DNA of 64,000 bases from Megalopta genalis (Eukaryota; Arthropoda; Insecta; Hymenoptera; Halictidae), in contig NW_027476324.1 of assembly GCF_051020955.1 (NCBI RefSeq), positions 246,772 to 310,771 of the forward strand, in the 5' to 3' direction. Shown piece by piece: positions 14,401 to 26,869 of this stretch. Under the pieces are notes generated by a model. It had not been told where the DNA came from, did no database searches, and worked only from the letters and a program-made list of their open reading frames with translations. A program made the translations under genes and the position numbers. Every line of letters starts with the position of its first letter. The first letter of the stretch is position 1.

Positions 14401-17400
14401 AATCTAACTCGTTTGTTTCGCATGCTGTTGAAGCTAAGTCATGTATATCACAAGCATTTGAAGCTAAACTATTCGTTTCGCTCGGATTCGAAGATAAGCC
14501 TTCCACTTCGCATTGATTTGAAGCTAAATCATGTGTGCCGCATGGATTTGAAGCTAACTCGTTTGTTTCGCCTGCATTTGAAGCCATATCACTTATATTT
14601 TCAAGTATGTCAAGCTAAATCATTCGTTACGCATGGATTTGAAGCTAAGCCATGAACTTCGCGTTGACTTGATGCTAAATCATGTTTTTCGTTTGGACTT
14701 GAAGCTAACTCGTTTGTTTCGCATGTTGTTGAAGCTAAATCATGTATATCACAAGTATTTGAAGCTAAACCATTGGTTTCGCTTGGATTCGAAGATAAGC
14801 CTTCAACTTCGTATTGATTTTAATCTAAATCATGTGTTTCGCATTGATTTGAATCTAACTGGTTTGTTTCGCATGCTGTTGAAACTAAATCATGTATATC
14901 ACAAGAATTTGAAGCTAAACCATTTGATTCCCATGGATTTGAAGCTAAGCTTACAACTTCGCATTGATTTGAATATAAATCATGTGTTTCGCTTGGATTT
15001 GAAGCTAACTCGTTTGTTTCGCATGCTGTTGAAGCTAAATCATGTATATCACAAGTAATTGAAGCTATATCATATGTTTCGCATGGATTCGACGATAACC
15101 CTTCTAATTCGCATTGATTTGAAGCTAAATAATGTGTTTCGCATGGATTTGAAGCTAACTCGTTTGTTTCGCATGCTGTTGAAGCTAAGTCATGTATATC
15201 CCAAGTATTTGAAGCTAAACCATTTGTTTCGCATGGATTCGAAGATAAGTCTCCTACTTCGCATTGATTTGAAGCTAAATCATGTGTTCGCATGGATTTG
15301 CTTCTAACTCGTTTGTTTCGCATGCTGTTGAAGATAAATCAAGTGTATCACAAGTATTTGAAGCCAAACCATTTGCTTCGCATGGATTCGAGGATCAGCC
15401 TTCTACTTCGCATTGATTAGGTGATAAATCATATGTTTCGCATGGATTTGATGCTAACTCGTTTGTTTCGCATGCAGTTGAAGCTGAATCATGTATATCA
15501 CAAGTATTTGAACCTAAACTATTCGTTTCGCATGGATTCGAGGATAAGCCTTCCACTCCGCATTGATTTGAAACTAAATCATGTGTTTCGCATGGATTTG
15601 AATCGAACTCGTTTGTTTCGCATGCTGTTGAAGCTAAACCATGTATATCACAAGTATTTGAAGCTATATCATATGTTTCGCATGGATTCGAAGATAAGCC
15701 TCCTACTTCGCATTGATTTGAAGCTAAATCATGTGTTCGCATGGATTTGAAGCTAACTCGTATGTTTCGCATGCTGTTGAAGCTAAATCATGTATATCAC
15801 AAGTATTTGAAGCTAAACCATTGGTTTCGCTTGGATTCGAAGATAAGCCTTCTACTTCTCACTGATTTTAATCTAAATCATGTGTTTCGCATGGATTTGA
15901 AGCTAACTCGTTTGTTTTGCATGCTGTTGAAGCTAAATCTTGTATATCACAAGTATTTGAAGCTATATCATATGTTTCGCATGGATTCGAAGATAAGCCT
16001 CCTACTCGCATTGATTTGAAGCTAAATCATGTGTTCGCATGGATTTGAAGCTAACTCGTATGTTTCGCATGCTGTTGAAGCTAAATCATGTATATCACAA
16101 GTATTTGAAGCTATATCATATGTTTCGCATGGATTCGAAGATAACCCTTCTAATTAGCATTGATTTGAAGCTAAATCATGTGTTTCGCATGGATTTGAAG
16201 CTAACTCGTTTGTTTCGCATGCTGTTGAAGCTAAGTCATGTATATCACAAGCATTTGAAGCTAAACTATTCGTTTCGCACGGATTCGAAGATAAGCCTTC
16301 CACTTCGCATTGATTTGAAGCTAAATCATGTGTTCCGCATGGATTTGAAGCTACCTCGTTTGTTTCGCCTGCATTTGAAGTCATATCACTTATATTTTCA
16401 AGTATGTCAAGCTAAATCATTCGTTACGCATGGATTTGAAGCTAAGCCATGAACTTCGCGTTGACTTGATGCTAAATCATGTTTTTCGTTTGGACTTGAA
16501 GCTAACTCGTTTGTTTCGCATGTTGTTGAAGCTAAATCATGTATATCACAAGTATTTGAAGCTAAACCATTGGTTTCGCTTGGATTCGAAGATAAGCCTT
16601 CTACTTCGTATTGATTTTAATCTAAATCATGTGTTTCGCATTGATTTGAATCTAACTGGTTTGTTTCGCATGCTGTTGAAACTAAATCATGTATATCACA
16701 AGAATTTGAAGCTAAACCATTTGATTCCCATGGATTTGAAGCTAAGCTTTCAACTTCGCATTGATTTGAATATAAATCATGTGTTTCGCTTGGATTTGAA
16801 GCTAACTCGTTTGTTTCGCATGCTGTTGAAGCTAAATCATGTATATCACAAGTAATTGAAGCTATATCATATGTTTCGCATGGATTCGACGATAACCCTT
16901 CTAATTCGCATTGATTTGAAGCTAAATCATGTGTTTCGCATGGATTTGAAGCTAACTCGTTTGTTTCGCATGCTGTTGAAGCTAAGTCATGTATATCCCA
17001 AGTATTTGAAGCTAAACCATTTGCTTCGCATGGATTCGAAGATCTGCCTTCCACTTCGCATTTATTAGATGCTAAATCATGTGATTCGCATGGATTTGAA
17101 GCTAACTCGTTTGTTTCGCATGCTGTTGAAGCTAAATCATGTGTATCACAAGTATTTGAAGTTCAACAATTTGTTTCGCATGGATTCGAAGATAATCCAT
17201 ATACTTCCCATTGATTTGAAGCTAAATCATGTGTTTCGCATGGATTTGAATCTAACTCGTTTGTTTCCTATAATGTTGAAACTAAATCATGTATATCACA
17301 AGTATTTGAAGCTAAACCATTTGTTTCGCATGGATTCGAAGATAAGTCTCCTACTTGGCATTGATTTGAAGCTAAATCATGTGTTTGCACGGATTTGAAG

Positions 17401-20176
17401 CTAACTCGTTTGTTTCGATTGCTGTTGAAGCTGAATCATGTATATCACAAGTATTTGATCCTAAACTATTCGTTTCGCATGGATTCGAAGATAAGCCTAC
17501 CACTTCGCATTGATTTGAAACTAAATCATGTGTTTCGCATGGATTTGAAGTTAACTCGTTTGTTTCGCATGCAGTTGAAGCTGAATCATGTATATCAAAA
17601 GTATTTGAATCTAAACTATTCGTTTCGCATGGATTCGAAGATCTGCCTTCCACTTCGCATTTATTAGATGCTAAATCATGTGTTTCGCATGGATTTGAAG
17701 CTAACTCGTTTGTTTCGCATGCTGTTGAAGATAAGTCATGTATATCACAAGCATTTGAAGCTAAACTATTCGTTTCCCACGGATTCGAAGATAAGCCTTC
17801 CACTTCGCATTGATTTGAAGCTAAATCATGTGTTCCGCATGGATTTGAAGCTAACTCGTTTGTTTCGCCTGCATTTGAAGCCATATCACTTATATTTTCA
17901 AGTATGTCAAGCTAAATCATTCGTTACTCATGGATTTGAAGCTAAGCCATGAACTTCGCGTTGACTTGATGCTAAATCATGTTTTTCGTTTGGACTTGAA
18001 GCTAACTCGTTTGTTTCGCATGTTGTTCAAGCTAAATCATGTATATCACAAGTATTTGAAGCTAAACCATTGGTTTCGCTTGGATTCGAAGATAAGCCTT
18101 CTACTTCGTATTGATTTTAATCTAAATCATGTGTTTCGCATTGATTTGAATCTAACTGGTTTGTTTCGCATGCTGTTGAAACTAAATCATGTATATCACA
18201 AGAATTTGAAGCTAAACCATTTGATTCCCATGGATTTGAAGCTAAGCTTTCAACTTCGCATTGATTTGAATATAAATCATGTGTTTCGCTTGGATTTGAA
18301 GCTAACTCGTTTGTTTCGCATGCTGTTGAAGCTAAATCATGTATATCACAAGTAATTGAAGCTATATCATATGTTTCGCATGGATTCGACGATAACCCTT
18401 CTAATTCGCATTGATTTGAAGCTAAATCATGTGTTTCGCATGGATTTGAAGCTAACTCGTTTGTTTCGCATGCTGTTGAAGCTAAGTCATGTATATCCCA
18501 AGTATTTGAAGCTAAACCATTTGTTTCGCATGGATTCGAAGATAAGTCTCCTACTTCGCATTGATTTGAAGCTAAATCATGTGTTCGCATGGATTTGCTT
18601 CAAACTCGTTTGTTTCGCATGCTGTTGAAGATAAATCAAGTGTATCACAAGTATTTGAAGCCAAACCATTTGCTTCGCATGGATTCGAGGATCAGCCTTC
18701 TACTTCGCATTGATTAGGTGATAAATCATATGTTTCGCATGGATTTGATGCTAACTCGTTTGTTTCGCATGCAGTTGAAGCTGAATCATGTATATCACAA
18801 GTATTTGAACCTAAACTATTCGTTTCGCATGGATTCGAGGATAAGCCTTCCACTCCGCATTGATTTGAAACTAAATCATGTGTTTCGCATGGATTTGAAT
18901 CGAACTCGTTTGTTTCGCATGCTGTTGAAGCTAAATCATGTATATCACAAGTATTTGAAGCTATATCATATGTTTCGCATGGATTCGAAGATAAGCCTCC
19001 TACTTCGCATTGATTTGAAGCTAAATCATGTGTTCGCATGGATTTGAAGCTAACTCGTTTGTTTCGCATGCTGTTGAAGCTAAGTCATGTATATCCCAAG
19101 TATTTGAAGCTAAACCATTTGTTTCGCATGGATTCGAAGATAAGTCTCCTACTTCGCATTGATTTGAAGCTAAATCATGTGTTCGCATGGATTTGAATCT
19201 ATCTCGTTTGTTTCGCACGCTGTTGAAGCTAAATCAAGTGTATCACAAGTATTTGAAGCTAAACCATTTGCTTCGCATGGATTCGAAGATCTGCCTTCCA
19301 CTTCGCATTTATTAGATGCTAAATCATGTGATTCGCATGGATTTGAAGCTAACTCGTTTGTTTCGCATGCTGTTGAAGCTAAATCATGTGTATCACAAGT
19401 ATTTGAAGTTCAACAATTTGTTTCGCATGGATTCGAAGATAATCCATATACTTCCCATTGATTTGAAGCTAAATCATGTGTTTCGCATGGATTTGAATCT
19501 AACTCGTTTGTTTCCTATAATGTTGAAACTAAATCATGTATATCACAAGTATTTGAAGCTAAACCATTTGTTTCGCATGGATTCGAAGATAAGTCTCCTA
19601 CTTGGCATTGATTTGAAGCTAAATCATGTGTTTGCACGGATTTGAAGCTAACTCGTTTGTTTCGATTGCTGTTGAAGCTGAATCATGTATATCACAAGTA
19701 TTTGATCCTAAACTATTCGTTTCGCATGGATTCGAAGATAAGCCTACCACTTCGTATTGATTTGAAACTAAATCATGTGTTTCGCATGGATTTGAAGTTA
19801 ACTCGTTTGTTTCGCATGCAGTTGAAGCTGAATCATGTATATCAAAAGTATTTGAATCTAAACTATTCGTTTCGCATGGATTCGAAGATCTGCCGTCCAC
19901 TTCGCATTTATTAGATGCTAAATCATGTGTTTCGCATGGATTTGAAGCTAACTCGTTTGTTTCGCATGCTGTTGAAGCTAAGTCATGTATATCACAAGCA
20001 TTTGAAGCTAAACTATTCGTTTCGCACGGATTCGAAGATAAGCCTTCCACTTCGCATTGATTTGAAGCTAAATCATGTGTTCCGCATGGATTTGAAGCTA
20101 ACTCGTTTGTTTCGCCTGCATTTGAAGCCATATCACTTATGTTTTCAAGTATGTCAAGCTAAATCATTCGTTACGC
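11456..20176. repeat. ~9-kb higher-order repeat, copy 2 (8,721 bp)
   Basis: It matches copy 1 with shift 9,469 to about 12863, then 8,870 to about 17068, then 8,721 to about 20340. The shift changes by 599 and 149, which are four and one 150-bp units, each including one 29-base monomer. 291 monomers x 30 = 8,730, minus 13 short, plus 4 long, gives 8,721. Differences seen between the copies are scattered single bases, e.g. 2533 C versus 12002 T, 5612 A versus 14482 T, and 6509 T versus 15379 C. That implies recent duplication. Confidence 0.9.
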
Positions 20177-21446
20177 ATGGATTTGAAGCTAAGCCATGAA
20201 CTTCGCGTTGACTTGATGCTAAATCATGTTTTTCGTTTGGACTTGAAGCTAACTCGTTTGTTTCGCATGTTGTTGAAGCTAAATCATGTATATCACAAGT
20301 ATTTGAAGCTAAACCATTGGTTTCGCTTGGATTCGAAGATAAGCCTCCTACTTCGCATTGATTTGAAGCTAAATCATGTGTTCGCATGGATTTGAAGCTA
20401 ACTCGTATGTTTCGCATGCTGTTGAAGCTAAATCATGTATATCACAAGTATTTGAAGCTATATCATATGTTTCGCATGGATTCGAAGATAACCCTTCTAA
20501 TTCGCATTGATTTGAAGCTAAATCATGTGTTTCGCATGGATTTGAAGCTAACTCGTTTGTTTCGCATGCTGTTGAAGCTAAGTCATGTATATCACAAGCA
20601 TTTGAAGCTAAACTATTCGTTTCGCACGGATTCGAAGATAAGCCATCCACTTCGCATTGATTTGAAGCTAAATCATGTGTTCCGCATGGATTTGAAGCTA
20701 ACTCGTTTGTTTCGCCTGCATTTGAAGCCATATCACTTATATTTTCAAGTATGTCAAGCTAAATCATTCGTTACGCATGGATTTGAAGCTAAGCCATGAA
20801 CTTCGCGTTGACTTGATGCTAGATCATGTTTTTCGTTTGGACTTGAAGCTAACTCGTTTGTTTCGCATGTTGTTGAAGCTAAATCATGTATATCACAAGT
20901 ATTTGAAGCTAAACCATTGGTTTCGCTTGGATTCGAAGATAAGCCTTCTACTTCGTATTGATTTTAATCTAAATCATGTGTTTCGCATTGATTTGAATCT
21001 AACTGGTTTGTTTCGCATGCATTTGAAACTAAATCATGTATATCACAAGAATTTGAAGCTAAACCATTTGATTCCCATGGATTTGAAGCTAAGCTTTCAA
21101 CTTCGCATTGATTTGAAAATAAATCATGTGTTTCGCTTGGATTTGAAGCTAACTCGTTTGTTTCGCATGCTGTTGAAGCTAAATCATGTATATCACAAGT
21201 AATTGAAGCTATATCATATGTTTCGCATGGATTCGACGATAACCCTTCTAATTCGCATTGATTTGAAGCTAAATCATGTGTTTCGCATGGATTTGAAGCT
21301 AACTCGTTTGTTTCGCATGCTGTTGAAGCTAAGTCATGTATATCCCAAGTATTTGAAGCTAAACCATTTGTTTCGCATGGATTCGAAGATAAGTCTCCTA
21401 CTTCGCATTGATTTGAAGCTAAATCATGTGTTCGCATGGATTTGAA
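20177..21446. repeat. Start of a third ~9-kb copy, joined to another cassette
   Basis: 20177-20340 repeats the start of copies 1 and 2 (1987 and 11456). The match then breaks, and 20386-21445 follows 7169-8228 with a constant shift of 13,217. The switch lies in a shared M5 monomer (near 20341-20360) and keeps the 30-bp register, as expected for unequal exchange. 21447 is where the CCTACCCCG variant of M2 first appears. Confidence 0.82.
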
Positions 21447-23325
21447 CCTACCCCGTTTGTTTCGCAAGCTGTTGAAGCTAAATCATGTATATCACAAGTA
21501 TTTGAAACTAAACCATTTGCTTCGCATGGATTCGAAGATCAGCCTTCTACTTCGCATTGATTAGATGCTAAATCATGTGTTTCGCATGGCTTTGAAGCTA
21601 AGCCATCAACTTCGCGTTGACTTGATGCTAAATCATGTTTTTCGTTTGGACTTGAAGCTAACTCGATGTTTCGCATGTTGTTGAAGCTAAATCATGTATT
21701 TCACAAATGTTTGAAGCTAAACCATTTGTTTCGCATTTATTCGAAGCTAAGCCTTCTACTTCACATTGATTTGAGGCTAAATCATGTGTCTCGCTTGGAT
21801 TTGAAGCTAACTCGTTTTTTTCGCTAGCAGTTGAAGCTAAATCATGTATATCACAAGTATTTGAAGCTAAACCATTTGATTCCCATGGATTTGAAGCTAA
21901 GCTTTCAACTTCGCATTGATTTGAATATAAATCATGTGTTTCGCTTGGATTTGAAGCTAACTCGTTTGTTTCGCATGCTGTTGAAGCTAAATCATGTATA
22001 TCACAAGTAATTGAAGCTATATCATATGTTTCGCATGGATTCGAAGATAACCCTTCCAATTCGCATTGATTTGAAGCTAAATCATGTGTTTCGCATGGAT
22101 TTGAAGCTAACTCGTTTGTTTCGCATGTTGTTGAAGCTAAGTCATGTATATCCCAAGTATTTGAAGCTAAACCATTTGTTTCGCATGGATTCGAAGATAA
22201 GTCTCCTTCTTTGCCTTGATTTGAAGCTAAATCATGTGTTCGCATGGATTTGAACCTACCCCGTTTGTTTCGCAAGCTGTTGAAGCTAAATCATGTATAT
22301 CACAAGTATTTGAAGCTAAACCATTTGCTTCGCATGGATTCGAAGATCAGCCTTCTACTTCGCATTGATTAGATGCTAAATCATGTGTTTCGCATGGCTT
22401 GGAAGCTAAGCCATCAACTTCGCGTTGACTTGATGCTAAATCATGTTTTTCGTTTGGACTTGAAGCTAACTCGTTTGTTTCGCATGCAGTTGAAGCTGAA
22501 TCATGTATATCATAAGTATTTGAACATAAACTATTCGTTTCGCATGGATTCGAAGATAAGCCTTCCACTTCGCATTGATTTGAAACTAAATCATGTGTTT
22601 CGCATGGATTTGAATCGAACTCGTTTGTTTCGCATGCTGTTGAAGCTAAATCATGTATATCACAAGTATTTGAAGTTAAACAATTTGTTTCGCATGGATT
22701 CGAAGGTAACCCATGTACTTCGCATTGATTTGAAGCTAAATCATGTGTTTGGCATGGTTTTAAATCGAACTCGTTTGTTTCGCATGCTGTTGAAGCTAAA
22801 TCATGTATATCACAAGTATTTGAAGCTAAATTAATCGTTTCGCATGGATTCGAAGATAACCCTTCTAATTCGCATTGATTTGAAGCTTAATCATGTGTTT
22901 CGCATGGATTTGAATCGAACTCGTTTGTTTCGCATGCTGTTGAAGCTAAATCATGTATATCACAAGTATTTGAAGCTAAACTATTCGTTTCGCATGGATT
23001 CGAAGATAAGCCTTCCGCTTCGCATTGATTTGAAGCTAAATAATGTGTTTCTCATGGATTTGAAATTAACTCGTTTGTTTCGCATGCAGTTGAAGCTATA
23101 TCATGTATATCACAAGTATTTGAAGCTAAACCATTTGTTTCGCATGGATTCGAAGATAAGCCTCCTACTTCGCATTGATTTGAAGCCAAATCATCTGTTC
23201 GCATGGATTTGAAGCTAACTCATTTGTTTCGATTGCTGTTGAAGCTAAATCATGTATATCACAAGTATTTGCAGCTAAACCATTTGTTTCGCCTGGATTC
23301 GAAGATAAGCCTTCTACTTCGCATT

Positions 23326-23475
23326 GATTTGAAGCTAAATCATGTGTTTCGCATGGATTTGAAGCTAACTCGTTTGTTTCGCATGCTGTTGAAGCTAAAT
23401 CATGTTTATCACAAGTATTTGAAGCTATATCATATGTTTCGCATGGATTCGAAGATAACCCTTCTAATTCGCATT
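23326..23475 (+). repeat. Representative 150-bp unit (M1-M2-M3-M4-M5)
   Basis: This is a clean example of the basic unit. M1 is 23326-23355, M2 23356-23385, M3 23386-23415, M4 23416-23445 and M5 23446-23475, each exactly 30 bp. Its M4/M5 pair is the 'ATCATATG / AACCCTTCTAATT' subtype. Other linked M4/M5 subtypes elsewhere are AACCATTTG with GCCTTCTAC, AACTATTCG with GCCTTCCAC, and AACCATTTGTTCCG with GCTTCCTAC. A further subtype has CCATTTGCTTCG with GATCAG, often followed by CATTTATTAGATGCT. M4 and M5 variants travel together, so the 150-bp unit rather than the single monomer is often what was copied. Confidence 0.93.
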
Positions 23476-23565
23476 GATTTGAAGCTAAATCATGTGTTTC
23501 GCATGGATTCGAAGATAACCCTTCTAATTCGCATTGATTTGAAGCTAAATCATGTGTTTCGCATG
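23446..23565 (+). repeat. In-register 60-bp duplication (M5-M1-M5-M1)
   Basis: M5 (23446-23475) and M1 (23476-23505) are repeated directly as 23506-23565 before M2 resumes. The same two-monomer duplication is seen near 30.7, 33.15, 43.05, 43.6, 47.55, 48.25, 62.4 and 63.1 kb. It shows that a step of two monomers, not only five, can be added without losing register. Confidence 0.88.
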
Positions 23566-24699
23566 GATTTGAAGCTAACTCGTTTGTTTCGCATGCTGTT
23601 GAAGCTAAATCAAGTATATCACAAGTATTTGAAGTTAAACCATTTGTTTCGCATGGATTCGATGATAATCCATCTACTCCGCATTGATTTGAAGCTAAAT
23701 CATGTGTTTCGCATGAATTTGAATCTAACTCGTTTGTTTCGCATGCTGTTGAAACTAAATCATGTATATCACAAGTATATGAAGCTATATCATATGTTTC
23801 GCTTGAATTCCAAGATAACCCTACTAATTCGCATTGATTTGAAGCTAAATCATGTGTTTCGCATGGATTTGAAGCTAACTCGTTTGTTTCGCATGCTGTT
23901 GAAGCTAAATCATGTATATCACAAGTTTTTGAAGCTAAACCATTTGTTCCGCATGGATTCGAAGATAAGCTTCCTACTTCGCATTGATTTGAAGCTAAAT
24001 CATGTGTTTCGCATGGATTTGAATCGAACTCGTTTGTTTCGCATGCTGTTGAAACTAAATCAAGTGTAGCAGAAGTATTTGAAGGCTAACCATTTGCTTC
24101 GCATGGATTCGAAGATCAGCCTTCTACTTCGCATTGATTTGAAGCTAAATCATGTGTTCGCATGGATTTGAAGCTACCTCGTTTGTTTCGCATGCAGTTG
24201 AAGCTAAATCATGTATATCACAAGTATTTGAAGCTAAATTATTCGTTTCGCATGGATTCGAAGATAAGCCTTCCACTTCGCATTGATTTGAAGCTAAATC
24301 ATGTGTTTCACATGGATTTGAAGTTAACTCGTATGTTTCGCATGCAGTTGAAGCTAAATCATGTATATCACAAGTATTTGAAGCTAAACCATTTGTTTCG
24401 CTTGGATTCGAAGATAAGCCTTCTACTTCTCACTGATTTTAATCTAAATCATGTGTTTCGCATGGATTTGAAGCTAACTCGTTTGTTTTGCATGCTGTTG
24501 AAGCTAAATCATGTATATCACAAGTATTTGAAGCTATATCATATGTTTCGCATGGATTCGAAGATAAGCCTCCTACTTCGCATTGATTTGAATCTAAATC
24601 ATGTGTTCGCATGGATTTGAAACTAACTCGTTTGTTTCGCATGCTGTTGAAGCTAAATCATGTATATCACAAGTATTTGAAGCTATATCATATGTTTCG

Positions 24700-25830
24700 C
24701 ATGGATTCGAAGATAACCCTTCTAATTCGCATTGATTTGAAGCTAAATCATGTGTTTCGCATGGATTTGAAGCAAACTCGTTTGTTTCGCATGCAGTTGA
24801 AGCTGAATCAAGTATATCATAAGTATTTGAACATAAACTATTCGTTTCGCATGGATTCGAAGATAAGCCTTCCACATCGCATTGATTTGAAACTAAATCA
24901 TGTGTTTCGCATGGATTTGAATCGAACTCGTTTGTTTCGCATGCTGTTGAAGCTAAATCATGTATATCACAAGTATTTGAAGCTAAACAATTTGTTTCGC
25001 ATGGATTCGAAGGTAACCCATGTACTTCGCATTGATTTGAAGCTAAATCATGTGTTTGGCATGGTTTTAAATCGAACTCGTTTGTTTCGCATGCTGTTGA
25101 AGCTAAATCATGTATATCACAAGTATTTGAAGCTAAATTAATCGTTTCGCATGGATTCGAAGATAACCCTTCTAATTCGCATTGATTTGAAGCTTAATCA
25201 TGTGTTTCGCATGGATTTGAAGCTAACTCCTTTGTTTCGCATGCAGTTGAAGCCGAATCATGTATATAACAAGTATTTGATCCTAAACTATTCGTTTCGC
25301 ATGGATTCGAAGATAAGCCTACCACTTCGCATTGATTTGAAACTAAATCATGTGTTTCGCATGGATTTGAATCGAACTCGTTTGTTTCGCATGCTGTTGA
25401 AGCTAAATCATGTATATCACAAGTATTTGAAGTTAAAAAATTTGTTTCGCATGGATTCGAAGATAACCCATGTACTTCGCATTGATTTGAAGCTAAATCA
25501 TGTGTTTCGCATGGCTTTGAATCGAACTCGTTTGTTTCGCATGCTGTTGAAGCTAAATCATGTATATCACAAGTATTTGAAGCTAAACTATTCGTTTCGC
25601 ATGGATTCGAAGATAAGCCTTCCACTTCGCATTGATTTGAAGCTAAATAATGTGTTTCTCATGGATTTGAAATTAACTCGTTTGTTTCGCATGCAGTTGA
25701 AGCTATATCATGTATATCACAAGTATTTGAAGCTAAACCATTTGTTTCGCATGGATTCGAAGCTAACTCGTTTGTTTCGATTGCTGTTGAAGCTAAATCA
25801 TGTATATCACAAGTATTTGCAGCTAAACCA
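24700..25830. repeat. Dispersed ~1.1-kb block, copy A
   Basis: It follows 27458-28588 with a constant shift of 2,758. Shared private variants include AGCAAACTCG, GTGTTTGGCATGG followed by TTTTAAATCG, AAATTAATCG, AGCTTAATCATG, and the run in GTTAAAAAATTTG near 25436. The block contains a hybrid monomer at 25754-25783. No gene is supported. Confidence 0.85.
25754..25783 (+). repeat. Hybrid monomer M5/M2
   Basis: The monomer begins like M5 (GATTCGAAG) and continues like M2 (CTAACTCGTTTG), with the switch inside the shared GAAG. It is exactly 30 bp, so three intervening monomers were lost in register. It is a direct trace of exchange between different monomer types, and the same hybrid is present in copy B near 28512. 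Confidence 0.85.
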
Positions 25831-26869
25831 TTTGTTTCGCTTTTATTCGAAGCTAAGCCTTCTACTTCACATTGATTTGAGGCTAAATCATGTGTTTCGC
25901 TTGGATTTGAAGCTAACTCGTCTTTTTCGCTAGCAGTTGAAGCTAAATCATGTATATCTCAAGTATTTGAAGCTAAACCATTTGATTCCCATGGATTTGA
26001 AGCTAAGCTTTCAACTTCGCATTGATTTGAATATAAATCATGTGTTTCGCTTGGATTTGAAGCTAACTCCTTTGTTTCGCATGCTGTTGAAGCTAAATCA
26101 TGTATATCACAAGTAAGTGAAGCTATATCATATGTTTCGCATGGATTAGAAGATAAGTCTCCTACTTCGCATTGATTTGAAGCTAAATCATGTGTTCGCA
26201 TGGATTTGAACCTACCCCGTTTGTTTCGCAAGCTATTGAAGCTAAATCATGTATATCACAAGTATTTGAAGCTAAACCATTTGCTTCGCATGGATTCGAA
26301 GATCAGCCTTCTACTTCGCATTGATTAGATGCTAAATCATGTGTTTCGCATGCCTTTGAAGCTAAGCCATCAACTTCGCGTTGACTTGATGCTAAATCAT
26401 GTTTTTCGTTTGGACTTGAAGCTAACTCGTTTGTTTCGCATGTTGTTGAAGCTAAATCATGTATTTCACAAGTATTTGAAGCTAAACCATTTGTTTCGCA
26501 TTTATTCGAAGCTAAGCCTTCTACTTCACATTGATTTGAGGCTAAATCATGTGTCTCGCTTGGATTTGAAGCTAACTCGTTTTTTTCGCTAGCAGTTGAA
26601 GCTAAATCATGTATATCACAAGTATTTGAAGCTAAACCATTTGATTCCCATGGATTTGAAGCTAAGCTTTCAACTTCGCATTGATTTGAATATAAATCAT
26701 GTGTTTCGCTTGGATTTGAAGCTAACTCGTTTGTTTCGCATGCTGTTGAAGCTAAATCATGTATATCACAAGTAATTGAAGCTATATCATATGTTTCGCA
26801 TGGATTCGAAGATAACCCTTCTAATTCGCATTGATTTGAAGCTAAATCATGTGTTTCGCATGGATTTGA
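25831..26869. repeat. Mosaic stretch with CCTACCCCG and GATTCCCATGG cassettes
   Basis: This holds the GCTAGCAG variant of M3, the TTGATTCCCATGG cassette and the first member (26211) of a CCTACCCCG pair. 26303-27040 reads openly on the - strand for 245 codons and recurs at 31817-32554 and 34243-34980. That shows the same cassette was reused in the 30.6-35.5 kb duplication. No gene is supported. Confidence 0.78.

Larger units (their letters stand above)
21447..24699. repeat. Mosaic zone with a ~809-bp cassette
   Basis: The M2 variant with CCTACCCCG appears at 21447 and 22255, one cassette apart (27 monomers less one base). The same spacing recurs at 26211/27020, 31725/32534 and 34151/34960, and a single site lies at 37712. 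From about 22.4 kb the units are more diverged and include AATGTGTTTCTCATGG, AAATTAATCG and CCAAATCATC variants. 23203-24069 stays open on + for 288 codons only because no 29-base monomer falls in it. No gene is supported. Confidence 0.8.
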
